From Gemmatimonadota bacterium (lineage in GTDB: Bacteria > Gemmatimonadota > Gemmatimonadetes > Gemmatimonadales > Gemmatimonadaceae), in NCBI GenBank assembly GCA_026387935.1, contig JAPLKU010000021.1, forward strand, positions 62,001-126,000: a stretch of DNA of 64,000 bases. Direction: 5' to 3'. Below the pieces are notes generated by a model. The model worked only from the letters and a program-made list of their open reading frames with translations. It ran no database searches and had not been told where the DNA came from. Position numbers and translations under genes: made by a program. This document shows, piece by piece, positions 51,156-59,677 of this stretch. Numbering within the stretch: the stretch's first letter is position 1; each line of letters begins with the position of its first letter.

Positions 51156-52532
51156 TTATTTGGAGCGCTTGACCTCAGCCGTCGGGACGTCCGAATCGAG
51201 GTACGCCCGAATCCGGCCAGCCGCCTCGCCGATGGGCACCTTGATCTGCTGCATGTCGTCGCGGAACCGGATCGTCACGACGTCGCTCGCCATCGTTTCG
51301 TGGTCGATCGTAATCCCGAACGGCGTACCGGCCTCGTCCTGCCGACGATAGCGCCGACCAATCGCGCCCGCATCATCGTAGAACACGTTGAAATGCTTTC
51401 GCAGGCTGGCCTCGAGTGCATGCGCCTTCTCCGGCATGCCATCCTTCTTCGTCAGCGGGAACACGCCCACGGTGATCGGCGCCAGCGTCGGATGAAGACC
51501 CAGCACCGTACGGCCTTCTTCTTCACCTGGCACCGTTTCCTCTCGGTACGCATTCACGAGCACCGCGAGTGTCACACGGTCTGCGCCAACCGACGTCTCG
51601 ATGACATACGGGAGGTACTTCTTGTTGGCGACCTGGTCGATGTATTCGAGACGCTTGCCCGACGCCTCCTGGTGCTGCTTCAGGTCGAAATCGGAGCGAT
51701 TGTGCACGCCCTCGATTTCCTGAAAACCGAGCGTGCCACCAAAATCGAATTCGATGTCGTACGCCGCGCGCGCGTAGTGCGCGAGTTCCTTCTCGTCATG
51801 CTGATGGAACTGCAGGCGGTCGTCCGACAGACCGAGCCCGATGTGCCACTCGCGGCGGGCCGCCTTCCACTTCTCGAACCACTCCATGTCCGTGCCGGGC
51901 TCAACGAAAAACTGCATCTCCATCTGCTCGAACTCGCGCGTGCGGAACGTGAAGTTGCCGGGCGTGATCTCATTGCGGAACGCCTTGCCGATCTGCGCGA
52001 TGCCGAACGGCACTTTCTGGCGCGTCGCCTGCTGGACGTTGAGAAAATTCACGAAAATGCCCTGCGCCGTTTCCGGGCGCAGGTACACGACGCTCGCCGA
52101 ATCCTCGACGGGCCCCATGAATGTCTTGAACATCAGGTTGAACTGACGTGGCTCGGTGAGTTCACAATCCGCGTGCTCACCCGGGTGCTTCGACGGCTTT
52201 CGCGGGCAAGGCGCGTCGTTGAGCTTGTCGGCGCGGAAACGCGCCTTGCAGGTCTTGCAGTCAATCATCGGGTCGCTGAATCCGGCTACATGACCGCTCG
52301 CCTCCCACACCTTGGGATGCATCAGGATCGCCGCGTCGAGGCCTTCGACATCGTCGCGCTGGCGCACCATCGAATTCCACCAGCGCGCCTTGACGTTGTT
52401 CTTCAGCTCCACGCCAAGCGGCCCGTAATCCCAAACGGACCCCGTGCCCCCATAGACCTCGGAGGACTGGAAAATGAACCCGCGGCGTTTGGCCAGCGAA
52501 ACAAGCTTTTCGAGAACGTCAGGATATGCCAT
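51156..52532 (-). CDS. glyS: Glycyl-tRNA synthetase, homodimeric type
   Basis: It charges tRNA-Gly. From ATG 52532 it has 458 residues, the length of the alpha2 (GlyQS) enzymes. [67 protein letters not shown] (class II motif 2), [20 protein letters not shown] and the C-terminal anticodon domain ([15 protein letters not shown]) are all present. The two-subunit bacterial form is therefore not used. The ORF track start adds 12 residues. It stands alone upstream of the secretion operon. Confidence 0.97.
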   Translation of the reverse strand: MAYPDVLEKLVSLAKRRGFIFQSSEVYGGTGSVWDYGPLGVELKNNVKARWWNSMVRQRDDVEGLDAAILMHPKVWEASGHVAGFSDPMIDCKTCKARFRADKLNDAPCPRKPSKHPGEHADCELTEPRQFNLMFKTFMGPVEDSASVVYLRPETAQGIFVNFLNVQQATRQKVPFGIAQIGKAFRNEITPGNFTFRTREFEQMEMQFFVEPGTDMEWFEKWKAARREWHIGLGLSDDRLQFHQHDEKELAHYARAAYDIEFDFGGTLGFQEIEGVHNRSDFDLKQHQEASGKRLEYIDQVANKKYLPYVIETSVGADRVTLAVLVNAYREETVPGEEEGRTVLGLHPTLAPITVGVFPLTKKDGMPEKAHALEASLRKHFNVFYDDAGAIGRRYRRQDEAGTPFGITIDHETMASDVVTIRFRDDMQQIKVPIGEAAGRIRAYLDSDVPTAEVKRSK

Positions 52533-52585
52533 GAGGGCAATTTCGCTCTCGGGAGAGGGGCTGTCCACGGTACCGAGTGCCTCGG

Positions 52586-53614
52586 TCAGCCGCCGCCGGC
52601 ACCCCGCGCGGCCAGCGCGGCCGCAATGAGCGCGCCATGTCCCCGCCCATTTTCGATGAACACGCCGTTGGCCTTGATCCCGGACGTCAGCACACCGGCC
52701 ACAAACACGCCCCGCGCCGGCGTTTCCATCGTGGCCGGGTCATGTTCCGGAATACCGGTCGTGGGGTCGAACTTCACGCCGAGTTCGCCGAGCAGGCCTG
52801 GTCGCGGCGTGTAGCCGGTCATCAGGTAGACGACCCGCGCCGGAAGCGTGGCCGTGGCGTCGTCGGTCAAGAGAGAAACGGCGGTCGGTGAAATCGCGGT
52901 CACGCGGGTGCTCCATCGGAGCCGAATTTCGCCGGACGCCACCTGACGTTCGAACTCGGGAAGAATCCAGGGCTTGATCAGATGCGACACAAAACCGGTT
53001 TCGTAATGCACGAGTGTCACGCTGGCGCCGCAGCGCGCGAGTTCCATGGCGCACTCGACGGCGGAATTCCCACCACCGACGACGACGGCTTCGTGGCCAA
53101 CGGCGGACTCTCCCTCGACAAACCGGTGTGAAACGTGGGGAAGGTCTTCGCCCGGAACACCCAGCATGTTCGGGTAGTCGAAGTACCCGGTGGCAATGAC
53201 AACGGCGCGCGCCTGCGTCACAATCACCGGGCCACTCGGCGCGCCTGCTCCAGCATCGCGGCGCTCGGCCCTGGTATGCAGGACGAATTCATCGTCCGCC
53301 CGCTCCACGCGGATCACGCACTCTCGCTCGCGCACGTCCAAGCGATGCGTCGCGGCAACAGCGCGGTAGTAGTCCATCCCCTCGCGGCGCGTGGGCCGCT
53401 CGGCAGCGCACTCAAACGGCACACCGCCAATGACGAGTTTTTCCGGCGTCGAAAAGAACACGAGGTTCGTCGGATAGTTCTCGATCGAACTGGCGACGGT
53501 CGCCTTCTCGAAGACGATGTGCGGAATGCCGACCGCGTGCAGCGCCACCGCTGCCGCCAGCCCACACGGCCCCGCGCCGACGATCGCGACCGGGGCCGGG
53601 GCCGGAGAGCTCAC
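52586..53614 (-). CDS. ypdA: YpdA/Bdr-like FAD-dependent bacillithiol disulfide reductase
   Basis: This is a 342-residue flavoprotein. FAD-binding [17 protein letters not shown] (residues 9-25), [26 protein letters not shown], then NADPH-binding [16 protein letters not shown] and [10 protein letters not shown], and a C-terminal [20 protein letters not shown]. This pattern is YpdA/Bdr, which reduces bacillithiol disulfide, rather than thioredoxin reductase, because the CxxC is missing. It implies a low-molecular-weight thiol of the bacillithiol kind. Its GTG overlaps the purA stop by four bases. Confidence 0.87.
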   Translation of the reverse strand: MSSPAPAPVAIVGAGPCGLAAAVALHAVGIPHIVFEKATVASSIENYPTNLVFFSTPEKLVIGGVPFECAAERPTRREGMDYYRAVAATHRLDVRERECVIRVERADDEFVLHTRAERRDAGAGAPSGPVIVTQARAVVIATGYFDYPNMLGVPGEDLPHVSHRFVEGESAVGHEAVVVGGGNSAVECAMELARCGASVTLVHYETGFVSHLIKPWILPEFERQVASGEIRLRWSTRVTAISPTAVSLLTDDATATLPARVVYLMTGYTPRPGLLGELGVKFDPTTGIPEHDPATMETPARGVFVAGVLTSGIKANGVFIENGRGHGALIAAALAARGAGGG

Positions 53615-54894
53615 GTCACTTCGAGAATCTGGTCACGCCGCGTGCCCACGGACACATAGCGGATTGGACACTCCACCAGCGCCTCAACGCGGTCGAGGTA
53701 CTTCCGGGCCTTCGCTGGCAGGTCTGACAGCTTCCGCGCTCCCGCCGTAGACGTCTGCCACCCCTCAAACCACTCGTACCGCGGCTTGAGCCCCTCGAGG
53801 TCCGCAATGTCGCCCGGAAAGTCCTCGAGCATCTCGCCGCCCACTTCATAGCCGGTGCAGAGCCCAACCTGGTCAAGCGTATCGAGCACATCGAGCTTCG
53901 TCACCGCAAGCGAGCTGAGGCCGTTCACGCGAACGGCGTAGCGCACGACCACGGCGTCAAACCAGCCGCAGCGGCGCGGACGTCCGGTGGTCGCCCCGTA
54001 CTCATTGCCGAGCTTGCGCACTTTTTCGCCCATCAGATCGTCGAATTCGGTCGGGAGCGGCCCCGATCCAACGCGCGTCGTGTAGGCCTTCACCACGCCG
54101 AGCGCTTCGTCAATCGTACGCGGACCGATGCCGACACCAATTGCGGCGCCGCCAGCCGTCGTGCTGCTCGACGTCACAAACGGATAGGTCCCGTGATCGA
54201 TGTCGAGCAACGAGCCCTGTGCGCCCTCGAGCAGCACATTCGCGCCGGCCTTCACCGCGCGATGCACGGCGAGGCCGACATCCTCGGTGATCGCGAGCAA
54301 CCGTGGCGCCAGCGCGTTCAGCGCCTGCAGCGTGAATGCCGCATCGGCGCGCTTCGTGGATCCAAAGCCAGCGAGCAGCTGATTCGCATGCGCCGTGCCA
54401 CGTTCCACGAGGCCCTTGAGGCGTTCCGGGTGCCGCAGGTCGAGCACACGCACGCCGCGGCGGGCCACCTTGTCTTCGTAGCATGGCCCGATGCCGCGCC
54501 CGGTGGTCCCGATCGCTTTCGACGCCGCGCTCTCCTTGTCTACCAGCTTGTGGTATGGCATCACGAGATGCGCCCGATCGCTGACATAGAGCCGACCGTT
54601 CACGTCCACGCCATCCTTCACCAACTCGTCCACTTCGTCGAAGAGCGTCTCCGGATCGAGCACCACGCCGTTGCCAATTGCGCAGCGCACGCCGGGATGC
54701 AGAATGCCGCTCGGGATCTGGTGCAGCACCGTCTGCTTGTCGCCGATGTGCACCGTGTGCCCGGCATTTGCGCCGCCCTGGTAACGCACCACCCAGTCAG
54801 CACGCTCGGCGAGTACATCCACGAGCTTGCCCTTGCCCTCATCGCCCCATTGGGCGCCTACGACAACGAGCGTGCGGGTCTTGGAGGCGAACAT
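53611..54894 (-). CDS. purA: Adenylosuccinate synthetase
   Basis: It converts IMP, GTP and aspartate to adenylosuccinate, the first AMP-specific step. From ATG 54894 it has 427 residues. VVVGAQWGDEGKGKLVDVLA (P-loop, catalytic D and K), NAGHTVHIGD (catalytic His), GTTGRGIGPCYEDKVARRGV, LLEGAQGSLLDIDHGTYPFV, and the C-terminal VGTRRDQIL are family hallmarks. A longer start at 54924 is possible but begins at the end of an intrinsic terminator. That terminator, 30-64 nt upstream, suggests attenuation control. Confidence 0.97.
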   Translation of the reverse strand: MFASKTRTLVVVGAQWGDEGKGKLVDVLAERADWVVRYQGGANAGHTVHIGDKQTVLHQIPSGILHPGVRCAIGNGVVLDPETLFDEVDELVKDGVDVNGRLYVSDRAHLVMPYHKLVDKESAASKAIGTTGRGIGPCYEDKVARRGVRVLDLRHPERLKGLVERGTAHANQLLAGFGSTKRADAAFTLQALNALAPRLLAITEDVGLAVHRAVKAGANVLLEGAQGSLLDIDHGTYPFVTSSSTTAGGAAIGVGIGPRTIDEALGVVKAYTTRVGSGPLPTEFDDLMGEKVRKLGNEYGATTGRPRRCGWFDAVVVRYAVRVNGLSSLAVTKLDVLDTLDQVGLCTGYEVGGEMLEDFPGDIADLEGLKPRYEWFEGWQTSTAGARKLSDLPAKARKYLDRVEALVECPIRYVSVGTRRDQILEVT

Positions 54895-54924
54895 GGGGGC
54901 CCGTGGCAATGCGTTGGAGGACAC

Positions 54925-54958
54925 AAAAAAACGCCCCGGGGAATGTCTCCGGGGCGTT
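54925..54958 (-). terminator. Intrinsic terminator/attenuator directly upstream of purA
   Basis: A perfect 10-bp stem AACGCCCCGG with its complement, a 9-nt loop, and seven U on the minus-strand transcript. It is oriented to stop transcription just before purA, with too little space (30 bp) for another promoter between it and the start codon. Confidence 0.85.
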
Positions 54959-54959
54959 G

Positions 54960-55230
54960 GTGAAATCTACTGAGCGCAAACGCCGGGGCAACAGCGACCG
55001 GCGATTGCGCGATGGGCCCGCCGGCGCTGTTGGCACCTGGGAGAACAAGGTCATGACGGGCCCCAAGGACAGCGTCGCCAAGAAGGGCCTGCAGACGACC
55101 ACGCGCACCACGTCGCATTTCAAGGGCAACACGTCGACCGGCACCTTCTCCGCCAAGTACTCCGACGGCACCACGCTGAGTGGAAAGATGGGCGGCACCA
55201 GCAGCACCGGCGAAGAGGCCGTAACGGTTC
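54960..55230 (+). pseudogene. Coding-like relic, plus strand
   Basis: Between purA and dapA the plus frame starting at GTG 54960 has extreme third-position GC bias over about 60 codons. It reads as a protein: GAVGTWENKVMTGPKDSVAK, then TTSHFKGNTSTGTFSAKYSD and GTTLSGKMGG. It has no stop of its own and would run into dapA antisense; a +1 shift gives a TAA near 55220. From memory, the two ends resemble the beginning and end of small secreted beta-rich domains in related bacteria, as if the middle were deleted. No convincing minus-strand gene is present. I read it as a truncated gene remnant. Confidence 0.45.
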
Positions 55231-55240
55231 GTCGAAAACG

Positions 55241-55273
55241 AAGCGCCCCTGGAGCTCAGCTCCGGGGGCGCTT
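55241..55273 (-). terminator. Intrinsic terminator of dapA
   Basis: A near-perfect 15-bp stem (AAGCGCCCCTGGAGC with its complement, one mismatch) and a 3-nt loop, followed on the minus strand by CGTTTTCG. It lies 18 bp after the dapA stop. Confidence 0.88.
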
Positions 55274-55291
55274 TCAATCCCGAGCGGCAGG

Positions 55292-56188
55292 TCAGGCCGC
55301 GACGACAATCCCCGCCAGCAGCTCGCGCACGCGCTGCTCCGCCGCCTCGTCGAGATCCACAAGTGGACGGCGGACGGTGCCGCCCGCAAGACCAGCCACG
55401 TCGCACGCCGTCTTCACGCCGGGCACGCCGAGCTCAGCGACGATCACCGTCGCCAGCGGCTTCATTGCCACCTGCATCTCATTCGCCGTGGCCACGTCGC
55501 CCTTCTTGAACGCGTCATACACCTGCAGACACAACGTGGGTGCAAAATCGGCGACGGCGAGGATTCCACCACGCGCGCCCGCCTGCAGCGCCTGCGCAAA
55601 GGTGCTGCCGTTGCCGGTAATCACCGAGAACGAATCGCTCTGCGCCTTGAGGAATCCGCCGAGCATGTTGAGATCGCCCGAGCTGTCCTTGATGCCGATG
55701 ACATTTGAATGTTGCGCGAGCTCGCCAACGAGCTCAGGCGGCAAGGCGAAGTGCATGTACTTGGGGATGTTGTAGAGCATCACCGGCAATGGGCTCTGGT
55801 CGGCCACGGCACGATAGTGCACCCGAAGCGCCTCGATGTTCATCGCGTTCGAGTAGTAGTGCGGAGCGACGACAAGCACCGCATCGGCGCCGGCGGCTTT
55901 CGCATCGACGCAACGCTTCAGTGTCTGGCGCGTGGACTCCGCGCCGGCACCCATGAGCAGCACGCGGTCGCGCGGCGTTGCGCCACGCGCCGCTTCGAGC
56001 AGTACGCGCCGCTCATCATCGGAGAGGAGCGCCGCTTCGCCGGTCGAGCCGCACACGACGATGCCGTGCAGTCCGGCGCCAACGAGCGCGTGAACGTTTC
56101 GTGTGAACGCGGCCACGTCGAGGTCTTCAGACTTCTCGTGGAACGGTGTGATGACGGGAGCGAGTACGCCTTGGAGTCGGATTGTCAT
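55292..56188 (-). CDS. dapA: 4-hydroxy-tetrahydrodipicolinate synthase
   Basis: A class I aldolase condensing pyruvate and aspartate semialdehyde for lysine and diaminopimelate, needed for the wall. It has 298 residues. VVCGSTGEAALLSDDERRVL (Thr of the proton relay), YNIPKYMHFALP (Tyr) and GIKDSSGDL (Schiff-base Lys) are present, as is VAPHYYSN. The wider family includes related aldolases. The presence of every catalytic residue and the housekeeping neighbours favour DapA. It is followed by a strong terminator and is a single transcription unit. Confidence 0.88.
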   Translation of the reverse strand: MTIRLQGVLAPVITPFHEKSEDLDVAAFTRNVHALVGAGLHGIVVCGSTGEAALLSDDERRVLLEAARGATPRDRVLLMGAGAESTRQTLKRCVDAKAAGADAVLVVAPHYYSNAMNIEALRVHYRAVADQSPLPVMLYNIPKYMHFALPPELVGELAQHSNVIGIKDSSGDLNMLGGFLKAQSDSFSVITGNGSTFAQALQAGARGGILAVADFAPTLCLQVYDAFKKGDVATANEMQVAMKPLATVIVAELGVPGVKTACDVAGLAGGTVRRPLVDLDEAAEQRVRELLAGIVVAA

Positions 56189-56211
56189 GGTCGTTAGTGG
56201 TGTGTGGGCGT

Positions 56212-57417
56212 CTACCGCCTACCAACTGTTTCCCAGAACTCAAACCCATTGCTCATCCCATCCATCCCACCCGTCATCGTCGCCGGGTCGGAGGCCGCAG
56301 CCGGTGTCGCGTGCTCGGGCGGCAAATCAATCCGCTTCGCCGTCGTCGAGCGGCGGCGGAACGTCTTCATCTTCAGTTCGAAGTCGCTCGGCCGTGACGA
56401 CGCAGCGATCGCGACCTCAAACTCCACCTCGTCGTTCGTGACGAGATCCATGAGGTGCTGGTCGAACGTCTGCATGCCGTACTGCTCGCGGCCTTCCGCA
56501 ATGAAGTCGCGGATTTCACCGGTACGATCCTTATCGAGGATGAGGTCCCGGATCGCCGCCGTGTTGATCATGATTTCGAGCGCCACAACCCGGCCGGCGC
56601 CGTTCTTCTTCGGCAGCAGCCGCTGCGACACCACCGCCGCGAGGGAGTCGGCGAGGCGCACGCGCACGACTTCCTGCTCTTCCGGCGGGAACATCGACAG
56701 CACGCGGAGGATGGTACTCGTCGCGTCGGCGGTGTGAAGCGTAGACACGAGAAGGTGGCCCGTTTCGGCGGCCTTCATCGCCGTGTCCATCGTCTCGCCA
56801 TCGCGCATTTCACCGATCAGAATCACGTCCGGATCCTGCCGGAGCGCAGCGCGCAATCCCATCTTGAAGCTGTCGGTGTCCACACCAATTTCACGCTGCG
56901 TCACCGAGCACTGCAGGTCGCGATGCAGGAACTCGATCGGATTTTCTAGTGACAGAATGTGTTTGTGCTGCGTCGCGTTGATGTGGTTGATCAGCGCCGC
57001 CATCGTACTCGACTTGCCGGAGCCCGTCACGCCCGTGACGAGAATCATCCCGCGCTCGGTCTCTGCGATGGTCTTCAGCACCGGCGGAAGGTGCAGCTTC
57101 TCGAACGACGGCACCTCGAACGGAATCACGCGCATGACAATCATGAAGCTCGACCGCTGCTTCATGATATTCACGCGGAACCGTCCGATGCCCTGCGCAC
57201 CCCAAGAGCAATCGTAGTCCTGGATCTTGTCGATCTTGGAGCGGTCTTCCTCGTTGGGAATCAGCCGGAGGGCGATGGACCGCGTCTGCTCGGGCGTCAG
57301 CACCTGCTTCGTGAGCGGCTGCAACTTGCCATCAATGCGCGCGCGAAACACATCGCCGGCCTTGATGTGCAGGTCGCTCGCGCCACGGTCAACCGCCGCC
57401 TTGATGATCTTTTCCAT
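56212..57417 (-). CDS. PilT/PilU-family type IV pilus retraction ATPase
   Basis: The protein has 401 residues. An N-terminal PAS-like domain (SDLHIKAGDVFRARIDGKLQ) is followed by the RecA motor: Walker A GVTGSGKSSTMAAL, Asp box DPDVILIGEMRDGETMDTAM, His box LVSTLHTADATST. The PilT AIRNLIRE motif is replaced by AAIRDLILDKDRTGEIRDFI, nearer PilU-type sequences. A roughly 40-residue polar tail follows. It powers pilus retraction. The only other pilus-like gene set in the window is the T2SS operon, so its pilus genes must lie elsewhere. It starts before a 287-bp gap. Confidence 0.92.
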   Translation of the reverse strand: MEKIIKAAVDRGASDLHIKAGDVFRARIDGKLQPLTKQVLTPEQTRSIALRLIPNEEDRSKIDKIQDYDCSWGAQGIGRFRVNIMKQRSSFMIVMRVIPFEVPSFEKLHLPPVLKTIAETERGMILVTGVTGSGKSSTMAALINHINATQHKHILSLENPIEFLHRDLQCSVTQREIGVDTDSFKMGLRAALRQDPDVILIGEMRDGETMDTAMKAAETGHLLVSTLHTADATSTILRVLSMFPPEEQEVVRVRLADSLAAVVSQRLLPKKNGAGRVVALEIMINTAAIRDLILDKDRTGEIRDFIAEGREQYGMQTFDQHLMDLVTNDEVEFEVAIAASSRPSDFELKMKTFRRRSTTAKRIDLPPEHATPAAASDPATMTGGMDGMSNGFEFWETVGRR

Positions 57418-57704
57418 CAGTGCCCAGCCTGCCGGTCACGGGGTAGGGAGAACGCTCGGAAGCTGCCACAATGAACGGTACGACGCCAGCCGCGACATCA
57501 GTCGAAAAAGACGTTTTTGACTTCGGAACGTGAGGCCAACTCGGTGTGCGCAATTTTGAATCGGCGGGCCGGGCCTTTGACGCGCAATTCACAAACGCGG
57601 TCGGTGGAATGATGGAAGTGGTGGGCCTTCACGATGCGAGGCCCTCCACCTGCAATCGCTCCTGCACCCGCTCGAGGGTGATTCCGGGGTTGGGACGCGC
57701 GACG
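57418..57704. other. 287-bp intergenic region between trpS and pilT/U
   Basis: No gene is seen. It holds an imperfect hairpin after trpS (GGTGGAGGGCCT pairing with AGGCCCACC, about 57620-57650, no U-run) and a short AT-rich palindrome GTCGAAAAAGACGTTTTTGAC (about 57492-57512). It probably contains the trpS 3' end and the pilT/U promoter. Confidence 0.5.
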
Positions 57705-58706
57705 TCAGTGCGCCGAAGCGGCGAGCGGCAAGCCCATCCGTTCCTTCACATCGGCAATCGTTTTCCGCGCAACCACTCGGGCACGCTCGGCACCGGCGTC
57801 CATGATGTTCGTGAGACTCGCTGGGTCGCCGGCGAGTTCCTGCGCCCGCGCTCGAATTGGCGCGAGTTCCGCGACGAGGTGGCCATGCAGCGACTTCTTG
57901 CAGTCAATGCAGCCCCACTTCGCTCCGCGGCAATGCTCTTCCACTTCGATGACGACCGCCGGCGGCGAAAACGCCTTGTGCAGCTGGTAAATCACCGGGC
58001 ACTTGTCCGGGTCGCCCGCATCGGTCTTCTTCTGGCGCGCCGGATCGGTGACCGCAGGACGAAGCTTTTCCCAGATGGCCTCCGGCGTTTCCATGATGCC
58101 GATCGTATTGCCAATCGATTTGGACATCTTCGACCGGCCGTCCAGGCCCACGATACGGCGCGTCTGCGTGAGCTTCGGCTGCGGCTCCGGGAAGTACGGC
58201 GCATCCGGCGAGAAGCGCGCATTCCAGTTGCGCGCAATCACTCGCGACAGCTCGAGGTGCTGAATCTGATCCTCGCCCACCGGCACGAGGTCCGCCAGAT
58301 AGAGAAGGATGTCGGCTGCCTGCAGCACCGGATAGTTGAGAATGCCGGCCATCACCTGTTCCTGGCGCCCCGACTTCTCCTTGAACTGCGTTTGCCGCTC
58401 GAGCTCGCCGAGCGGGGTGAGCGTATTGAAGATCCAGGCGAGTTCGGTGTGCTCCGGGACCTGAGACTGGATGAAGAGCGTGGCCTTTTCTGGATCGATC
58501 CCAGCCGCGAGGAGGCCAATCGCCATCTCCCGCGTACGCGCGATGAGGTCAGGTGCCGCGTACGGCAGCGTAATGGCGTGGTAGTTCACGACGCAGATGA
58601 ACGACTCGTACTGCGACTGGAGCGCGACCCAGTTCTTCACGGCACCGAGGTAATTGCCGATATGGAGTTCGCCGGACGGCTGGATACCGCTGAAGATTCG
58701 GGCCAT
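57705..58706 (-). CDS. trpS: Tryptophanyl-tRNA synthetase
   Basis: It charges tRNA-Trp. The 333-residue class I enzyme has the HIGH-type motif GELHIGNYLG in MARIFSGIQPSGELHIGNYL and the KMSKS loop KMSKSIGN (about residues 193-200). Tryptophan-binding elements DLVPVGEDQIQHLELSR and NTLTPLGELERQTQFKEK are typical. It is divergent from the inositol monophosphatase gene with only 19 bp between ATGs. A TAACTT box 6 nt upstream suggests a leaderless start. Confidence 0.97.
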   Translation of the reverse strand: MARIFSGIQPSGELHIGNYLGAVKNWVALQSQYESFICVVNYHAITLPYAAPDLIARTREMAIGLLAAGIDPEKATLFIQSQVPEHTELAWIFNTLTPLGELERQTQFKEKSGRQEQVMAGILNYPVLQAADILLYLADLVPVGEDQIQHLELSRVIARNWNARFSPDAPYFPEPQPKLTQTRRIVGLDGRSKMSKSIGNTIGIMETPEAIWEKLRPAVTDPARQKKTDAGDPDKCPVIYQLHKAFSPPAVVIEVEEHCRGAKWGCIDCKKSLHGHLVAELAPIRARAQELAGDPASLTNIMDAGAERARVVARKTIADVKERMGLPLAASAH

Positions 58707-58710
58707 CGGC

Positions 58711-58718
58711 TAAAGTTA
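58711..58718. promoter_or_regulatory. Overlapping divergent -10-like boxes
   Basis: The palindrome TAAAGTTA gives TAAAGT for the plus-strand gene (9 nt before its ATG) and TAACTT for trpS (6 nt before its ATG). Both starts then fall at or near the first transcribed base. One octamer may serve both directions. Confidence 0.5.
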
Positions 58719-58725
58719 AGCGTCG

Positions 58726-59547
58726 ATGAGAGACCGATCAAACTCCCTGCCTTCACCCGGCCGCCTCCTGGAGGTGGCCCTCGAGGCCGCCAATGCCGGT
58801 GCAGCCGTGATCCGCGACGCCGCGCCACGGGTGCGATCCATCGAATGGCAAACCAAGAAACCGGCCGATTTCGTCAGCGAAGTGGACCTCGCCGCTGAGG
58901 CGACAATCCTCAAGATCGTCCGAGCCGCTCTCCCCGACGCCGGAATCCTCGCCGAAGAGTCAGGGTCCGCGCAGTCTGCCGAGGAGCGCGAAAGGGGCGT
59001 CCTGTTCGTGATCGACCCGCTCGATGGCACCACGAATTTCCTGCACGGTTACCCAGAATACGCGGTCTCCATCGGCGTCCTGATCAACGGCAGCCCAGCC
59101 GCCGGCGTCGTCATAGACGTCGCGCTGAACGAGACCTTCACCGCGACCGCCGGCGGAGGCGCGTTCTCCAATGGCCAGCCGATCCGCGTCTCGCCGATTG
59201 ACAATCCGCGCCGTTCGCTGATCGGCACCGGATTTCCATTTACGCGGGTCGAAGAAGTCGATCCCTACGCCCGCCAGCTCGCCGGCATCATGAAAGGCAC
59301 CGCCGGCGTGCGCCGCGCCGGCGCGGCCGCGCTCGACCTCGCCGCGGTCGCCTCGGGTCGGTTCGAGGCCTTCTGGGAAACCGTGCTCTCACCGTGGGAC
59401 ATCGCAGCAGGAATCCTCCTTGTCCGCGAGGCCGGAGGGATCGCGACGGATCTGGCCGGCGCACCATGCCCCGTGGCTCGGACGGGGATTGTGGCGGGCA
59501 ATCCTGCGATACACGAATGGCTGATGGGTGAACTGCGTACCGAGTAG
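58726..59547 (+). CDS. suhB: Inositol monophosphatase family protein
   Basis: A magnesium-dependent, lithium-sensitive type phosphatase of 273 residues. Metal sites are EES in ILAEESGS and DPLDGTTNFLHGYP, with the final Asp in LSPWDIAAGILLV. The DFVSEVD segment precedes them. SuhB in other bacteria also helps transcription antitermination, so the physiological role could be inositol-phosphate hydrolysis or that. The symbol is by family only. It is divergent from trpS and precedes ftcd. Confidence 0.9.
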   Translation: MRDRSNSLPSPGRLLEVALEAANAGAAVIRDAAPRVRSIEWQTKKPADFVSEVDLAAEATILKIVRAALPDAGILAEESGSAQSAEERERGVLFVIDPLDGTTNFLHGYPEYAVSIGVLINGSPAAGVVIDVALNETFTATAGGGAFSNGQPIRVSPIDNPRRSLIGTGFPFTRVEEVDPYARQLAGIMKGTAGVRRAGAAALDLAAVASGRFEAFWETVLSPWDIAAGILLVREAGGIATDLAGAPCPVARTGIVAGNPAIHEWLMGELRTE

Positions 59548-59644
59548 CCGGTAACGACAACGGCGAGCACCGAGTACGCGTACCGAGTGCAACCAACCTC
59601 GTGAACACAACCCGGTCCGCAACACGCGGTACTCGGTACTTTTC
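59536..59644 (+). terminator. Repeated ACCGAGTAC words, possible terminator
   Basis: From the suhB stop onward the word TACCGAGT or its inverse occurs four times. ACCGAGTACGCG (about 59570) can pair with CGCGGTACTCGGT (about 59625-59637), which is followed by ACTTTTCG. The outcome is a long-loop hairpin with a short U-run after suhB. Confidence 0.5.
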
Positions 59645-59677
59645 GTGAAGCTACCGACCACCCGCTACCGTCAACGC

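Noticed and set aside
54960-55235. Purine or ZTP riboswitch in the purA leader
   Set aside because: No recognisable consensus; the region instead shows plus-strand codon bias.
57546-58898. 450-residue plus ORF opposite trpS
   Set aside because: It is the antisense shadow of trpS, which has all class I motifs on the minus strand.
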